A stretch of 64,000 nucleotides of DNA from an uncultured Lewinella sp. Lineage in GTDB: Bacteria > Bacteroidota > Bacteroidia > Chitinophagales > Saprospiraceae. Of the stretch, positions 6,520-15,148 are shown in pieces; position 1 is the stretch's first letter; each line of letters starts with the position of its first letter. The DNA is taken from contig CALMYQ010000094.1 of assembly GCA_937873655.1 (NCBI GenBank), positions 62,001-126,000 on the forward strand, written 5' to 3'. The notes under the pieces were generated by a model. That model worked only from the letters and a program-made list of their open reading frames with translations, ran no database searches and was not told the origin of the DNA. Made by a program: the position numbers and the translations under genes.

Positions 6520-8019
6520 TTACCAATCAAACCACTGATCCACCTTATCCTGCTCGGCCGGTCCGCCGGAATTATAGGAAAATTCGTTCGTTTTGGGATT
6601 GTAGGCATAATCGTTTGCCCATTCCCGGTGATTTTTGCACAACGCTTCGATCGCATCCAGGATCTGCTCCAGTTCGTCATCCGTCATGGTGGGATGAATG
6701 GACATCCGGATCCAGCCGGGTTTCATGGACAGGTCGCCCTCCGCAATTTTATCCGTAATGGTTTTGGAAAACGTAGGATCGACGTGCAACAGAAAATGGC
6801 CGTAAGTGCCCGCGCAGGAACAACCTCCGCGGACCTGGATGCCGTAACGGTCATTGAGCAACCGGACGCCGAGGTTGTAATGCAGGTCTTCCACGTAAAA
6901 GGAGATCACCCCCAGACGGTGCCGGTGTTGGCCGGCCAGCAGGTGCAGGTTGTCGAGCTGGTCGAAACGGGCCCAGATCTTTTCCAGCATTTCCTCCTCC
7001 CGGTTCAGCATATTCTCCACACCCATCTTTTCTTTCAACTGGATGCAGAGGGCTGTTTTTATGGTTTGCAGAAATGCCGGCGTGCCGCCGTCTTCTCGAG
7101 CCTCAATCTCTTCAATATAGCGATGTTCTCCCCAGGGATTGGTCCAGTCCACGGTGCCGCCTCCGGGGTGATCCGGTATTTTATTCTTGTACAATTGGGG
7201 GTCGAATACCAGGATGCCGCTGGCCCCGGGGCCGCCCAGGAATTTATGGGGAGAGAAATAGATCGCGTCCAGGTGTTCGAGGGGGTCCGCCGGCCGCATA
7301 TTGATATCGATATAGGGAGCAGAACAGGCGAAATCAACAAAGCAGACCCCCCCTACCCTATGGATCATCGCCGCTGCTTCGTGATATGGTGTTCGGATGC
7401 CGGTGACATTGGAACAGGAGGTAACGGCTGCAATTTTTGTCTTTCGGTGTGTATACCGATCCAGGAGTTCCTGAAAATGCCCGAGGTCCATCAATCCCTG
7501 GTCGTCGGGCTCGATCACCACGACTTCAGCGATCGTTTCCAGCCAGGAAGTCTGGTTGGAATGGTGCTCCATGTGGCTGACGAACACAACCGGGCGTTCT
7601 TCCTCCGGGATCCGGACCATGGAGGTAAACCGTTCGTGCAATTTCAGCCCCAGCAAGCGTTGAAATTTATTGATCACACCGGTCATGCCTGAATTGGAAG
7701 AGATCAGGATATCGGACCGGCGGGCGCCGACGTGTTTTTTGATGATTTCCCGGGCCTTGTGGTAGGACAAAGTCATGGAGCTGCCGGTGACCGTCGTTTC
7801 GGTATGGGTATTGCCGACGAACGGCCCGAAATCATGCAACAGCTTCTCCTCGATCGGCCGGTAAAGCCGCCCGCTTGCCGTCCAATCGGCGTAAATGATC
7901 TGTTTCTCACCGAAAGGCGTGGAAAAACGCTGATCCCACCCGACGATATTCTTCCGGAAGGGTTCGAACCAGGCCTCAAGGGAAGTTTCGGCCCATTGAG
8001 CTTTTGTAGTCGTTTCCAT
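6520..8019 (-). CDS. class V aminotransferase (cysteine desulfurase-like)
   Basis: PLP-dependent enzyme of the SufS/NifS-type fold, 499 residues, longer than SufS (about 405). Visible features are the PLP-stacking region MEHHSNQTSW (near residue 150), the PLP aspartate in VDFACSAP (Asp229), the Schiff-base lysine in FSPHKFLGG (Lys259), and RGGCSCAG near residue 390 in the position of the desulfurase active Cys loop. The exact substrate is not shown. No suf or isc genes are adjacent, so a role in Fe-S assembly cannot be assumed. It follows the phosphoglucosamine mutase gene by 12 bases on the same strand, so the two are probably cotranscribed. Confidence 0.85.
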   Translation of the reverse strand: METTTKAQWAETSLEAWFEPFRKNIVGWDQRFSTPFGEKQIIYADWTASGRLYRPIEEKLLHDFGPFVGNTHTETTVTGSSMTLSYHKAREIIKKHVGARRSDILISSNSGMTGVINKFQRLLGLKLHERFTSMVRIPEEERPVVFVSHMEHHSNQTSWLETIAEVVVIEPDDQGLMDLGHFQELLDRYTHRKTKIAAVTSCSNVTGIRTPYHEAAAMIHRVGGVCFVDFACSAPYIDINMRPADPLEHLDAIYFSPHKFLGGPGASGILVFDPQLYKNKIPDHPGGGTVDWTNPWGEHRYIEEIEAREDGGTPAFLQTIKTALCIQLKEKMGVENMLNREEEMLEKIWARFDQLDNLHLLAGQHRHRLGVISFYVEDLHYNLGVRLLNDRYGIQVRGGCSCAGTYGHFLLHVDPTFSKTITDKIAEGDLSMKPGWIRMSIHPTMTDDELEQILDAIEALCKNHREWANDYAYNPKTNEFSYNSGGPAEQDKVDQWFDW

Positions 8020-8031
8020 AAGCAGGCTGCA

Positions 8032-9417
8032 TTATGATTTTAGCGCGATCGCGTTCATTTCCGTTTTGATGCGGTCGACCAGGGCCTGGGCGGCGGCTTC
8101 GGTATCGGCTTCCGAATAGATCCGGACGATGGGCTCAGTATTGGACTTGCGCAGGTGCACCCAGCCCTCTTTAAAGTCTACCTTCAGGCCGTCTTCGGTA
8201 TTGCATTCTTCTGCTGAAAACCGCGCTTTCAGGCCTTCGAGCAAACCGTCCACATCCAGGTCCGGCGTCAGTTCCACCTTGTCTTTGATCATAGCATAAG
8301 CCGGGTATCTTTTCTTCAGTTCCGAAAGGGTTACCCCCTGTTCTGCAAGGTGCCCGAGGATCAAGGCAACGCCGGCAAGGGCATCCCGGCCGTAGTGAAG
8401 ATCCGGCAGGATGACCCCGCCGTTTCCTTCTCCGCCGATCACCGCGCCGACTGCTTTCATTTTTTCCACCACATTCACCTCACCCACGGCGCTGGCAAAA
8501 TATTGCCCCCCGTTCTGGCGGGTGATATCCCGCAGCGCCCGGGTGGAAGAAAGGTTGGATACGGTATTCCCCGGTTTCCGGGAGAGCATGAAGTCGGCGG
8601 CAGCTACCAGGGTATATTCCTCGCCGAACAGCGCGCCGTCTTCGCAGACCAGGGCCAGCCGGTCTACATCCGGATCGACGGAGATGCCCAGGTCGGCGCT
8701 GTGTTTCCGGACGGTATCGCATAACCCGGTCAGGTGCTGCGGCAAAGGCTCAGGGTTATGGGCGAATTGACCGTTCATTTCCTCATTGATCAGAATGGTC
8801 CGGCATCCGAGCGATTCCAGCAGCGGCGGCAAGGCCAGCGCGCCGGTCGAGTTCACGGGGTCGACCACCACCTTGAACTTGCGTTTCCGGATGGCTTCCA
8901 CATCGATATAATCCAGGGCCAGGATGGCTTCAACGTGCCTTTCGATCCAGCCGGATTGCTGCTCATACCGGCCGAGGTCGTCTACCTCAGAAAACCGGAA
9001 TCCGCCGTCGGCAAGGATGGACAACACCCGTTTTCCATCCGCCGGCGAAATGAAATCACCCCGCTCATTCAAAAATTTAAGGGCGTTCCAGTTCTTGGGG
9101 TTATGGCTGGCCGTGATGATGATGCCGCCGCCGGCAGCCAACGCGGGCACCGCCAATTCAACGGTGGGCGTGGTGGACAAACCGAGATCGATCACATCGA
9201 ATCCCATGGCCAGCAGGGTAGAAATGGTCAACCTGGAAACAATCCAGCCGGAAGGCCTTGCATCCCGGCCGATTACGATTTTTTTAGGTGCGTTCCGTTC
9301 TATCAGCAGGCTGCCGTAAGCTGCCGCGCATTCAACCACATCGACGGGTGTGAGGTTGTCGCCCGCCTGCCCGCCGATCGTTCCGCGGAAACCTGAAATG
9401 GATTTTATCAGTGCCAA
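8032..9417 (-). CDS. glmM: phosphoglucosamine mutase / phosphomannomutase family
   Basis: Alpha-D-phosphohexomutase, 461 residues. It probably interconverts glucosamine 6- and 1-phosphate for UDP-GlcNAc and cell-wall synthesis. The phosphoserine loop ITASHNP gives Ser104, the Mg site is DPDVDRLAL, the sugar-binding loop is GGEGNGG, and the phosphate-binding loop is RKSNTEPIVRIY near the C-terminus. I place the start at a TTG (9415-9417) giving MALIKSISGFRGTIGG, the usual N-terminus. A longer frame opening at 9552 would run through the promoter element at 9433-9440. GlmM and phosphomannomutase are hard to separate by sequence alone. Confidence 0.88.
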   Translation of the reverse strand: MALIKSISGFRGTIGGQAGDNLTPVDVVECAAAYGSLLIERNAPKKIVIGRDARPSGWIVSRLTISTLLAMGFDVIDLGLSTTPTVELAVPALAAGGGIIITASHNPKNWNALKFLNERGDFISPADGKRVLSILADGGFRFSEVDDLGRYEQQSGWIERHVEAILALDYIDVEAIRKRKFKVVVDPVNSTGALALPPLLESLGCRTILINEEMNGQFAHNPEPLPQHLTGLCDTVRKHSADLGISVDPDVDRLALVCEDGALFGEEYTLVAAADFMLSRKPGNTVSNLSSTRALRDITRQNGGQYFASAVGEVNVVEKMKAVGAVIGGEGNGGVILPDLHYGRDALAGVALILGHLAEQGVTLSELKKRYPAYAMIKDKVELTPDLDVDGLLEGLKARFSAEECNTEDGLKVDFKEGWVHLRKSNTEPIVRIYSEADTEAAAQALVDRIKTEMNAIALKS

Positions 9418-9432
9418 AACTTCAATTTTCCA

Positions 9433-9440
9433 CAAAGGTA
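9433..9440 (-). promoter_or_regulatory. -7 promoter element for glmM operon
   Basis: TACCTTTG on the minus strand fits TAnnTTTG and lies 16 bases before the TTG start, which decides against the longer upstream start for this gene. Confidence 0.6.
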
Positions 9441-9571
9441 AAATGCTTTTGCCAAGGCCCCTAAAACCAGGGCAAAAAACTGGCCTCAAGTATTTCCGGC
9501 TTCTCCCCAACCCGGAATCTGAATTTGTCAATTTGAAGCCATTATACATCAATAGAACTTCTTTTTCGGGT

Positions 9572-9579
9572 TAAATTTG
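9572..9579 (+). promoter_or_regulatory. -7 promoter element for the IgGFc-binding/T9SS gene
   Basis: TAAATTTG fits TAnnTTTG exactly and lies 29 bases before the ATG at 9609. No -33 element was recognised. Confidence 0.55.
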
Positions 9580-9608
9580 GCTATATTACCCCTCATAAAA
9601 GCGCGAAA

Positions 9609-12011
9609 ATGAACCAGGTCCGGTTATATCTGTCGTTTTGCCTGATGGCGGTACTTACAACGGCCACAGCGCAGCTGGATACGATCCATTGGCTGCCCCC
9701 GATGCATGCCCGGGCCGAGTGGGGCCCGCAATACCTGTATCTGTCCACCCCCGAGGTGGCGCCCTTCGAGGTGAATATCCGCAACAGCGACGGCAGCATC
9801 CGGGCGAAAGTCACCATCAGCAATGCCCAGCCGTTCCGGTATATACTCGGCGACAACCCGCAATCCATCACCCTGGTTGATGAGTCAATGCTGCACAAGC
9901 CGGTGCAGATGAAAGGCCTGATCATGGACGCGCCGAAAAAATTCTACGCCTATTACCGCGTCCACAGCAGTTCGGAGTTCCACGCAGGCGACCTGACCTG
10001 CAAAGGCCGCGCCGCCCTTGGGACCGAATTCAGGATCGGCCACCTGCTGCAGGAAGTGGACGGGAACAACTGGCGGTCCAATTTTGTCAGCGTCATGGCT
10101 ACTCAAGATTCAACCTTTGTGACCTTTTCCGATTTTAACGACAATGTCGATTTCCGGATCAACGGCGCCAACGTCCAGTCAAGCGGGGCAGAAAGCGTAT
10201 TTCTCCGCAAGGGCGAATCCGTTGTATTTTCCCAATACATCGACGTCAATGCCGCTGCACAACCTGTGAACGGTTTCATGGGATCGCTCGTCGAATCCTC
10301 CAGGCCCGTTGTGGTCAGCTGCGGATCCTGGGTCGGGGCGCCGGTCACCCTTTCCGCGCACGATATCGGCATAGACCAGATCGCACCATTCGAGAAAACC
10401 GGCAAGGAATATATTCTCTGCAAAGGCAACGGCTCTTCGGCGCTGGAACACCCGATCATCATCGCGCACAGACCAGATACCAAAATCTGGCTGAACGGGC
10501 AGTCTGCGGTGGTGGCCACCCTTCAGCCGGGAGAGTATTACGTAGTGCCGACCAACGCTTATACCATCGACGGAAACCTCTACATTCAATCTTCCGAGGA
10601 TGTTTTCATGTACCAGATGATCGGCGGCACGAGCCAGGGCAGCGACCAATACCGGACTGCCGGCCTCATTTTTGTGCCGCCTATCAGCTGCGCCATTCCC
10701 AATGCCGTCGATAATATCTACGAACCCAACCTGATCGGCAATATGCGGTTCGAGGGCGGGTTGATGATCGCTGCCATGAAGGATTCGGTCGTCACTGTTC
10801 GCATCGACGGCAACCAGGTGGCCATCGGCGCTCCGGCGCCCGTAATGGGCAATCCGGACTTCGTCACTTACCGGAAATTGAACCTGTTTTCCCAAACCAG
10901 CAATCCCAAAACGATCAGCGTGGTGGCGGAAGGCGCGATCCAGGTAGCTATGTACGGCCGCAACGAACCGGCCAGTTTTGCCGCTTTTTACTCCGGCTTC
11001 AGCAAAATTGCGGAGCCCAGGATCCAGGTCCGGCTGGAAGGCGACGGCGTTTGCCCGGATACCCTTTATGCCTCCGGCCATTTCGACGGCGTGCAATGGA
11101 TGTATGAGGACTCCATCCTGCAATACGGCCCGGACACCATGTTCGTAGCTTATGCCCCCGGTTTGTATACGGCGCTGGGGTACCTGGGCGTATGCCGGCG
11201 CAACGATTTTGCACAGGATACCGCTTCGGCTGTTTTTGAATCCCCGGAATTCCCTTATGCGGCGGAAGAACCTTCCTGTTTCGGTTTTGACGACGGCATG
11301 ATCGCCTTCGGCAGCCCGTACGGGGGCCTGCCGCCTTATCAGTTTTCGGTGGATAACGGCAAGACCTTTTCAAAAAACAGCGATTTCAATACGATTCCGG
11401 CCGGAGATTACAAATTGGTGGTCAAGGATTCAACGGGGTGTTACAACCGGCCGCTGGCCATCAGCATCGGCCAACCGGACAGCTTTTTGGTAGAGATCAT
11501 CCCCAGACGGATGAAACTGCCGATCAAACCCGGAGACGAGGTCGTCCTGGAAGCCATACCGGACCGGCCGGCCGGCCTGGCGACCTGGTCCCCGGCGGAC
11601 AGTACCGAATGCCCGGATTGCCTGCGTTACAGCATCCGGCCCATCGATGACACCTGGGTAACCGTTGCTGTTTTTGACGAAGCGGGTTGCCCCGCCATCG
11701 ACAGTTTTTTCCTGGCCATTGAGCCAAACGTATTTGCCCCGAATGCCTTGCGCCACGGATCGGCTTTCGGCAACGACCGGTTCATGTTGTACTCCAGGGA
11801 TCCGTTGCCCATCCCCAGGTTGCTGATCTTTGACCGGTGGGGGGAACTGATGTACAAAGCCGAAAACCTGGTAACGAATGCCGAAGAGGGCGGTTGGGAC
11901 GGCACTTTCCAGGGCAGGAACGTGCTGCCGGGCGTCTACGTTTTCTTTGCTGAAGTGGAAGTGGCGCCGGGAAAAACGGTCATCATCAAAGGCGATATTA
12001 CGGTCATTTGA
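9609..12011 (+). CDS. IgGFc-binding-domain surface protein with SprB repeat and T9SS type B sorting domain
   Basis: An 800-residue secreted protein. The signal peptide ends about residue 21 (TTATAQ). Residues of about 110-450 match the IgGFc-binding N-terminal domain, with repeated patterns such as RPVVVSCGSW and DQYRTAGLIFVPP. A SprB-like repeat follows (CFGFDDGMIAFGSPYGGLPP, about 555-620). The end is a gliding-motility-associated C-terminal domain (VFAPNALRHG.., FDRWGELMYKAE), the signal for type IX export. The make-up resembles large adhesins moved along the surface in gliding bacteria, so adhesion or matrix function is plausible but unproven. Convergent with the response regulator gene. 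Confidence 0.87.
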   Translation: MNQVRLYLSFCLMAVLTTATAQLDTIHWLPPMHARAEWGPQYLYLSTPEVAPFEVNIRNSDGSIRAKVTISNAQPFRYILGDNPQSITLVDESMLHKPVQMKGLIMDAPKKFYAYYRVHSSSEFHAGDLTCKGRAALGTEFRIGHLLQEVDGNNWRSNFVSVMATQDSTFVTFSDFNDNVDFRINGANVQSSGAESVFLRKGESVVFSQYIDVNAAAQPVNGFMGSLVESSRPVVVSCGSWVGAPVTLSAHDIGIDQIAPFEKTGKEYILCKGNGSSALEHPIIIAHRPDTKIWLNGQSAVVATLQPGEYYVVPTNAYTIDGNLYIQSSEDVFMYQMIGGTSQGSDQYRTAGLIFVPPISCAIPNAVDNIYEPNLIGNMRFEGGLMIAAMKDSVVTVRIDGNQVAIGAPAPVMGNPDFVTYRKLNLFSQTSNPKTISVVAEGAIQVAMYGRNEPASFAAFYSGFSKIAEPRIQVRLEGDGVCPDTLYASGHFDGVQWMYEDSILQYGPDTMFVAYAPGLYTALGYLGVCRRNDFAQDTASAVFESPEFPYAAEEPSCFGFDDGMIAFGSPYGGLPPYQFSVDNGKTFSKNSDFNTIPAGDYKLVVKDSTGCYNRPLAISIGQPDSFLVEIIPRRMKLPIKPGDEVVLEAIPDRPAGLATWSPADSTECPDCLRYSIRPIDDTWVTVAVFDEAGCPAIDSFFLAIEPNVFAPNALRHGSAFGNDRFMLYSRDPLPIPRLLIFDRWGELMYKAENLVTNAEEGGWDGTFQGRNVLPGVYVFFAEVEVAPGKTVIIKGDITVI

Positions 12012-12041
12012 TTTCGACTCCGCTCAATCACCGGTTCGGCG

Positions 12042-12734
12042 TCAGCCGACCATGAAGTGGTAGCCTACCCCTTTGAGGGTGATGATCTGCACATCCGGAT
12101 CGTCCTTGAGCAGGTCACGGAGTTTGGCGATATACACGTCCAGGTTCCGGGAATTGAAAAAGGAGTCGTCGCCCCATACCGCCTGCAGGATTTCCCGCCT
12201 GTCAACCGCCGCATTCCGGTTTTTGGCCAGGATCTGGAGAAGCTGGGATTCTCTATGGGATAATTTGCGGACTTTTTCACCGATTTGCAATTCCAGGCGT
12301 TGGGGCAGGAAACGATACCGGCCGAAAGGTATGGCTTCGGTTCCGGTTTCTTCAGGAAAATGGGCGCCCGCAAGCTGAAGCAGATTCTGGACTCTCACAA
12401 TGAGCTCCTCCATGCTGAAGGGCTTGCGCAGGTAATCATTCCCTCCTGATTCAAACCCTTTCAATACATCCTGGGTCTGGTTTTTGGCCGTCAGAAAAAT
12501 GATCGGAATTTTGGGCGAAAGCCGGCGTATGCCCGTTCCGATCTGAAACCCGTCTACATTGGGCAGCATCACGTCCAGTACGCAGATATCCGGCTGATGC
12601 CGTTCAAACGCCGGAATAGCTTCTTTTCCATCCTCAATCCAGATCACCTTGAAATCCCTGCTTTCCAGACTTTCCTTTACGATCTTGGCCAGAAAGGGCT
12701 CATCTTCCACATATAGGATCTTAACCTGCGGCAT
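12042..12734 (-). CDS. OmpR/PhoB-family response regulator
   Basis: DNA-binding response regulator of 230 residues. The receiver domain (1-120) has the acidic pair EDE (10-12), phospho-acceptor Asp54 in VLDVMLP, the switch Thr in FLTAKN and Lys104 in YLRKPF. The winged-helix effector domain (about 135-230) has the recognition-helix region FFNSRNLDVYIAKLRDLL. The start is taken at 12734 (MPQVKILYVEDEP), which overlaps the kinase gene by 14 bases and implies translational coupling. A longer frame adds only non-homologous residues. Its likely targets include the TTAACC repeats at 14230-14266 (inference). Confidence 0.93.
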   Translation of the reverse strand: MPQVKILYVEDEPFLAKIVKESLESRDFKVIWIEDGKEAIPAFERHQPDICVLDVMLPNVDGFQIGTGIRRLSPKIPIIFLTAKNQTQDVLKGFESGGNDYLRKPFSMEELIVRVQNLLQLAGAHFPEETGTEAIPFGRYRFLPQRLELQIGEKVRKLSHRESQLLQILAKNRNAAVDRREILQAVWGDDSFFNSRNLDVYIAKLRDLLKDDPDVQIITLKGVGYHFMVG

Positions 12735-14166
12735 AAATTCTGGGCAATTGTATGGTAAAACGCGTTCCACTTCCCGGGCTGCTGTCCACCCTGATCTGCC
12801 CCCGGTGTTCCCGGATCACCTTGGCCACATAGCTCAAACCCAGGCCGTGTCCTTTTGTATTGTGAACATCTCCGTTGGGCGCCCTGAAGAATTTATCGAA
12901 AATCTTGCCCTGGAATTCGGCAGGGATGCCGATCCCCTTGTCGCTTACGGAAAGAGACACCAGCTCGCCTTCTTCTTCCAGGGAAACCGCTATTTCCGGT
13001 GATTCCAGGCTGTACTTCAAGGCATTGTCCAGCAAATTATACACCACGCTGGTGAGGTGGGTCCGATCTCCCTGGAGGCGCACTTCCAGGGCATTTGCGC
13101 TAAAATCGACTTTGGCGTGATGCCGTTCAAACTGGAGTTTCATCGACAGGAGGATCTCGTCTACCAGGCTTTTCAGGTCGAGGTCCTCCGGTTTAAGATC
13201 GATGCCGCCCTGTTCGAATCTGGACATTTTCAACACTTTGTCCACCAAAATGGAAAGACGCTGGAGCTCAAGCCTTGAAATATCGAGGTATTCCTGGGTT
13301 CGTCCGGGGTTCTGGAGCACATTGAAATTGCTCATGGCCTCTATGGCCACCCCAACGGTAGTGATCGGCGTTTTCAGCTCATGGGTGACATTGTTGATGA
13401 AATCGTTTTTCAGGTCCGTCAGCCTCCTTTGCTGGATCAGGCTGCGGTAGACCAGAAAAAAGGCGCCGCTGATGGTCAGCAACAGCAGGACGGAAAAAAG
13501 GATCTCCGGGAGAATCTTCTTCATCAGGTAGGGCTGATATTCTGACAGCTCCACGGCATAGCTGTCGCCGGTTACCGAATCCATGTACTTGCTGGACAAA
13601 AAGGCGGTGTTTGCCGGAAAGGTGTCGCCATCCATTTTTATCAATTTATAGGCAACGGGATACGCTGAGGCCACCATGGTCTTGTGCAGCTTATCCCTGA
13701 TGATCTCAAATACCTGGCGGTTGTTTTCTTTGGACAGAATGGTATCCGGGCAAAGGGTATCCGCTACCATGGAAACGATCAGGGATAATGCGCCGCCCTG
13801 CACATCGCCGGGGATCACCTTGGCCGGGGAGGTTGCATTGACGGATATGATGATATTGGAATCCCTGGGCAGCTGGATCTGGTGTCGTGTCAGTATCCGT
13901 TTATCTGATTTGAACAATTCGGGCGGGGGAATCTTACCGGTTGAGTCATGCCAGATGAACAGATCGGGGCGGCCGTAGAGCTCATTGAAGGCTTCGTTCT
14001 GAATACCCATAATGGAGGTGAAGAACGCCTGGGTTGTTGATTTCTGCAGGACCTGCTCTTCCTCCTTGTATGCCGATTTCAACCAAAGTCCGAGAAAAAC
14101 GACCAGCAAGCCGAGGCTGGCCGCCATCAGGCCGATCGAAAGGCGGAATTGATCCTTTTGGTTCAT
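12721..14166 (-). CDS. sensor histidine kinase
   Basis: Membrane sensor kinase of 481 residues. TM1 is at about 9-29 and TM2 at about 219-241, with a periplasmic sensor of about 190 residues that has no family I recognise. HisKA follows with the phospho-acceptor His262 in NNVTHELKTPI, then HATPase_c with the N box NLLDNALKYS, DKGIGIP, FDKFFR and GHGLGLSYV. There is no HAMP domain. It is encoded first in a two-gene unit with the response regulator and is divergent from the GLPGLI/barrel operon. Confidence 0.93.
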   Translation of the reverse strand: MNQKDQFRLSIGLMAASLGLLVVFLGLWLKSAYKEEEQVLQKSTTQAFFTSIMGIQNEAFNELYGRPDLFIWHDSTGKIPPPELFKSDKRILTRHQIQLPRDSNIIISVNATSPAKVIPGDVQGGALSLIVSMVADTLCPDTILSKENNRQVFEIIRDKLHKTMVASAYPVAYKLIKMDGDTFPANTAFLSSKYMDSVTGDSYAVELSEYQPYLMKKILPEILFSVLLLLTISGAFFLVYRSLIQQRRLTDLKNDFINNVTHELKTPITTVGVAIEAMSNFNVLQNPGRTQEYLDISRLELQRLSILVDKVLKMSRFEQGGIDLKPEDLDLKSLVDEILLSMKLQFERHHAKVDFSANALEVRLQGDRTHLTSVVYNLLDNALKYSLESPEIAVSLEEEGELVSLSVSDKGIGIPAEFQGKIFDKFFRAPNGDVHNTKGHGLGLSYVAKVIREHRGQIRVDSSPGSGTRFTIQLPRIYAAG

Positions 14167-14193
14167 TTAGTTTGCAAATACGATGAATAAGGA

Positions 14194-14201
14194 CAAAATT
14201 A
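14194..14201 (-). promoter_or_regulatory. -7 promoter element for the two-component operon
   Basis: TAATTTTG on the minus strand (TAnnTTTG) lies 27 bases before the kinase ATG. The TTAACC repeats are 30-65 bases upstream of it. Confidence 0.6.
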
Positions 14202-14229
14202 CCCATTTCTCGCTTTGACCCGGCGTCCA

Positions 14230-14266
14230 TTAACCTTAATTAACCTTAAATCAAGGTTGCTTAACC
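14230..14266. promoter_or_regulatory. TTAACC direct repeats, probable response-regulator operator
   Basis: TTAACCTTAA occurs twice in tandem (starting at 14230 and 14240), and a third TTAACC starts at 14261. AAGGTT at 14254-14259 is an inverted copy. Spacings of 10 and 21 bases place all copies on one face of the helix. The repeats sit midway between two opposed TAnnTTTG elements. OmpR-family regulators are known to bind such tandem direct repeats; that this regulator binds here is inferred. Confidence 0.6.
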
Positions 14267-14287
14267 AAAAGGCGTCGAAACCCGCCT

Positions 14288-14295
14288 TACTTTTG
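14288..14295 (+). promoter_or_regulatory. -7 promoter element for the GLPGLI operon
   Basis: TACTTTTG (TAnnTTTG) lies 25 bases before the ATG at 14321. No -33 TTG is at normal spacing, as often seen for activator-dependent promoters, and the TTAACC repeats lie just upstream. Confidence 0.6.
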
Positions 14296-14320
14296 TGCCG
14301 AACCATTTCAAATACCAAAA

Positions 14321-15070
14321 ATGAAGAACATTGCCTTTGTTTCCTTGTTGTTCCTTTCCTTGCCCGCCCTGGCCCAAACCACCTCAGGCACGGTATATTA
14401 CGAAGAAGCCATAAAGCTGGAAATCCAATTGCCGGAAGGCGCCGATGAAGCCATGCACGCTATGTTTCCGGAAAAACAGACTTTCGGCAAAATGCTGGTT
14501 TTTAATTCAGCCGAATCCCTCTACAAAGATGTGGAAGAAGGAGAGGACAACAATACAGGAACCTGGACCGGTGAAAGCGGCGGCGCCAATATCCAGATCA
14601 AAATGTTCCGCCCTGAAAACCTAACCTACAAAAACCTCGACGCGGATGAGATGGTAGAACAAAAGGATTTTCTGAGTCGAAAATTCCTGATCAAGTCTGA
14701 ACTGGGCAACCTCAAATGGAAGCTCGTCAAAGAGCAGAAGGACATCCTGGGGTATACCTGCCAGAAAGCCGAACTCCAGGATACCGGTAAAGTGGTCGTA
14801 GCCTGGTATTCCTCCCAGATCCCGGTTTCCAACGGGCCGGACGAGTATGGCGAATTGCCCGGCATGATCCTGCAACTCGACATCGACAACGGCAGAAGGA
14901 CGGTGACAGCCACCAAGGTAGTAACCGATCCGCCCAAAGAAGGCCTTATCGAGGCGCCTAAAAAAGGCGACAAGGTAACCCAGGAGGAATACGACAAGAT
15001 CGTGGAGGAAAAAACCAAAGAAATGCAGCAGGAGTCCGGCGGCAATGTCATCCGGATCAAACGGGGATAA
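14321..15070 (+). CDS. GLPGLI family periplasmic protein
   Basis: A 249-residue exported protein. The signal peptide MKNIAFVSLLFLSLPALAQ is cleaved after about residue 19. The family motif appears as YGELPGMILQLDIDNG (around 185-200), preceded by ILGYTCQKAEL and VVAWYSSQIPVSNGP, the standard GLPGLI core. Function is unknown. Members often sit next to outer-membrane barrel proteins, as here, with a 78-base gap to the next gene. The promoter region carries TTAACC repeats shared with a divergent two-component system, so envelope-state control is likely (inference). Confidence 0.85.
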   Translation: MKNIAFVSLLFLSLPALAQTTSGTVYYEEAIKLEIQLPEGADEAMHAMFPEKQTFGKMLVFNSAESLYKDVEEGEDNNTGTWTGESGGANIQIKMFRPENLTYKNLDADEMVEQKDFLSRKFLIKSELGNLKWKLVKEQKDILGYTCQKAELQDTGKVVVAWYSSQIPVSNGPDEYGELPGMILQLDIDNGRRTVTATKVVTDPPKEGLIEAPKKGDKVTQEEYDKIVEEKTKEMQQESGGNVIRIKRG

Positions 15071-15148
15071 TCTTCATTCCACCACCCTTCTTTAAGCCTG
15101 ATGTCATTGGATCAAATGACCTGGAACCGTATTAAATCCGAATTTGAC

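Noticed and set aside
6628..7692. 354-codon plus-strand open frame opposite the class V aminotransferase
   Set aside because: Antisense shadow; the PLP-binding motifs lie on the minus strand.
9411..9440. Sigma-54 site suggested by TTTTGGCAC before glmM
   Set aside because: No GC at the required 10-base distance; the perfect TAnnTTTG element next to it explains the start.
9418..9552. Longer N-terminus for the phosphoglucosamine mutase
   Set aside because: The extension runs across a TAnnTTTG promoter element and has no homology; MALIKSISGFRG is the family start.
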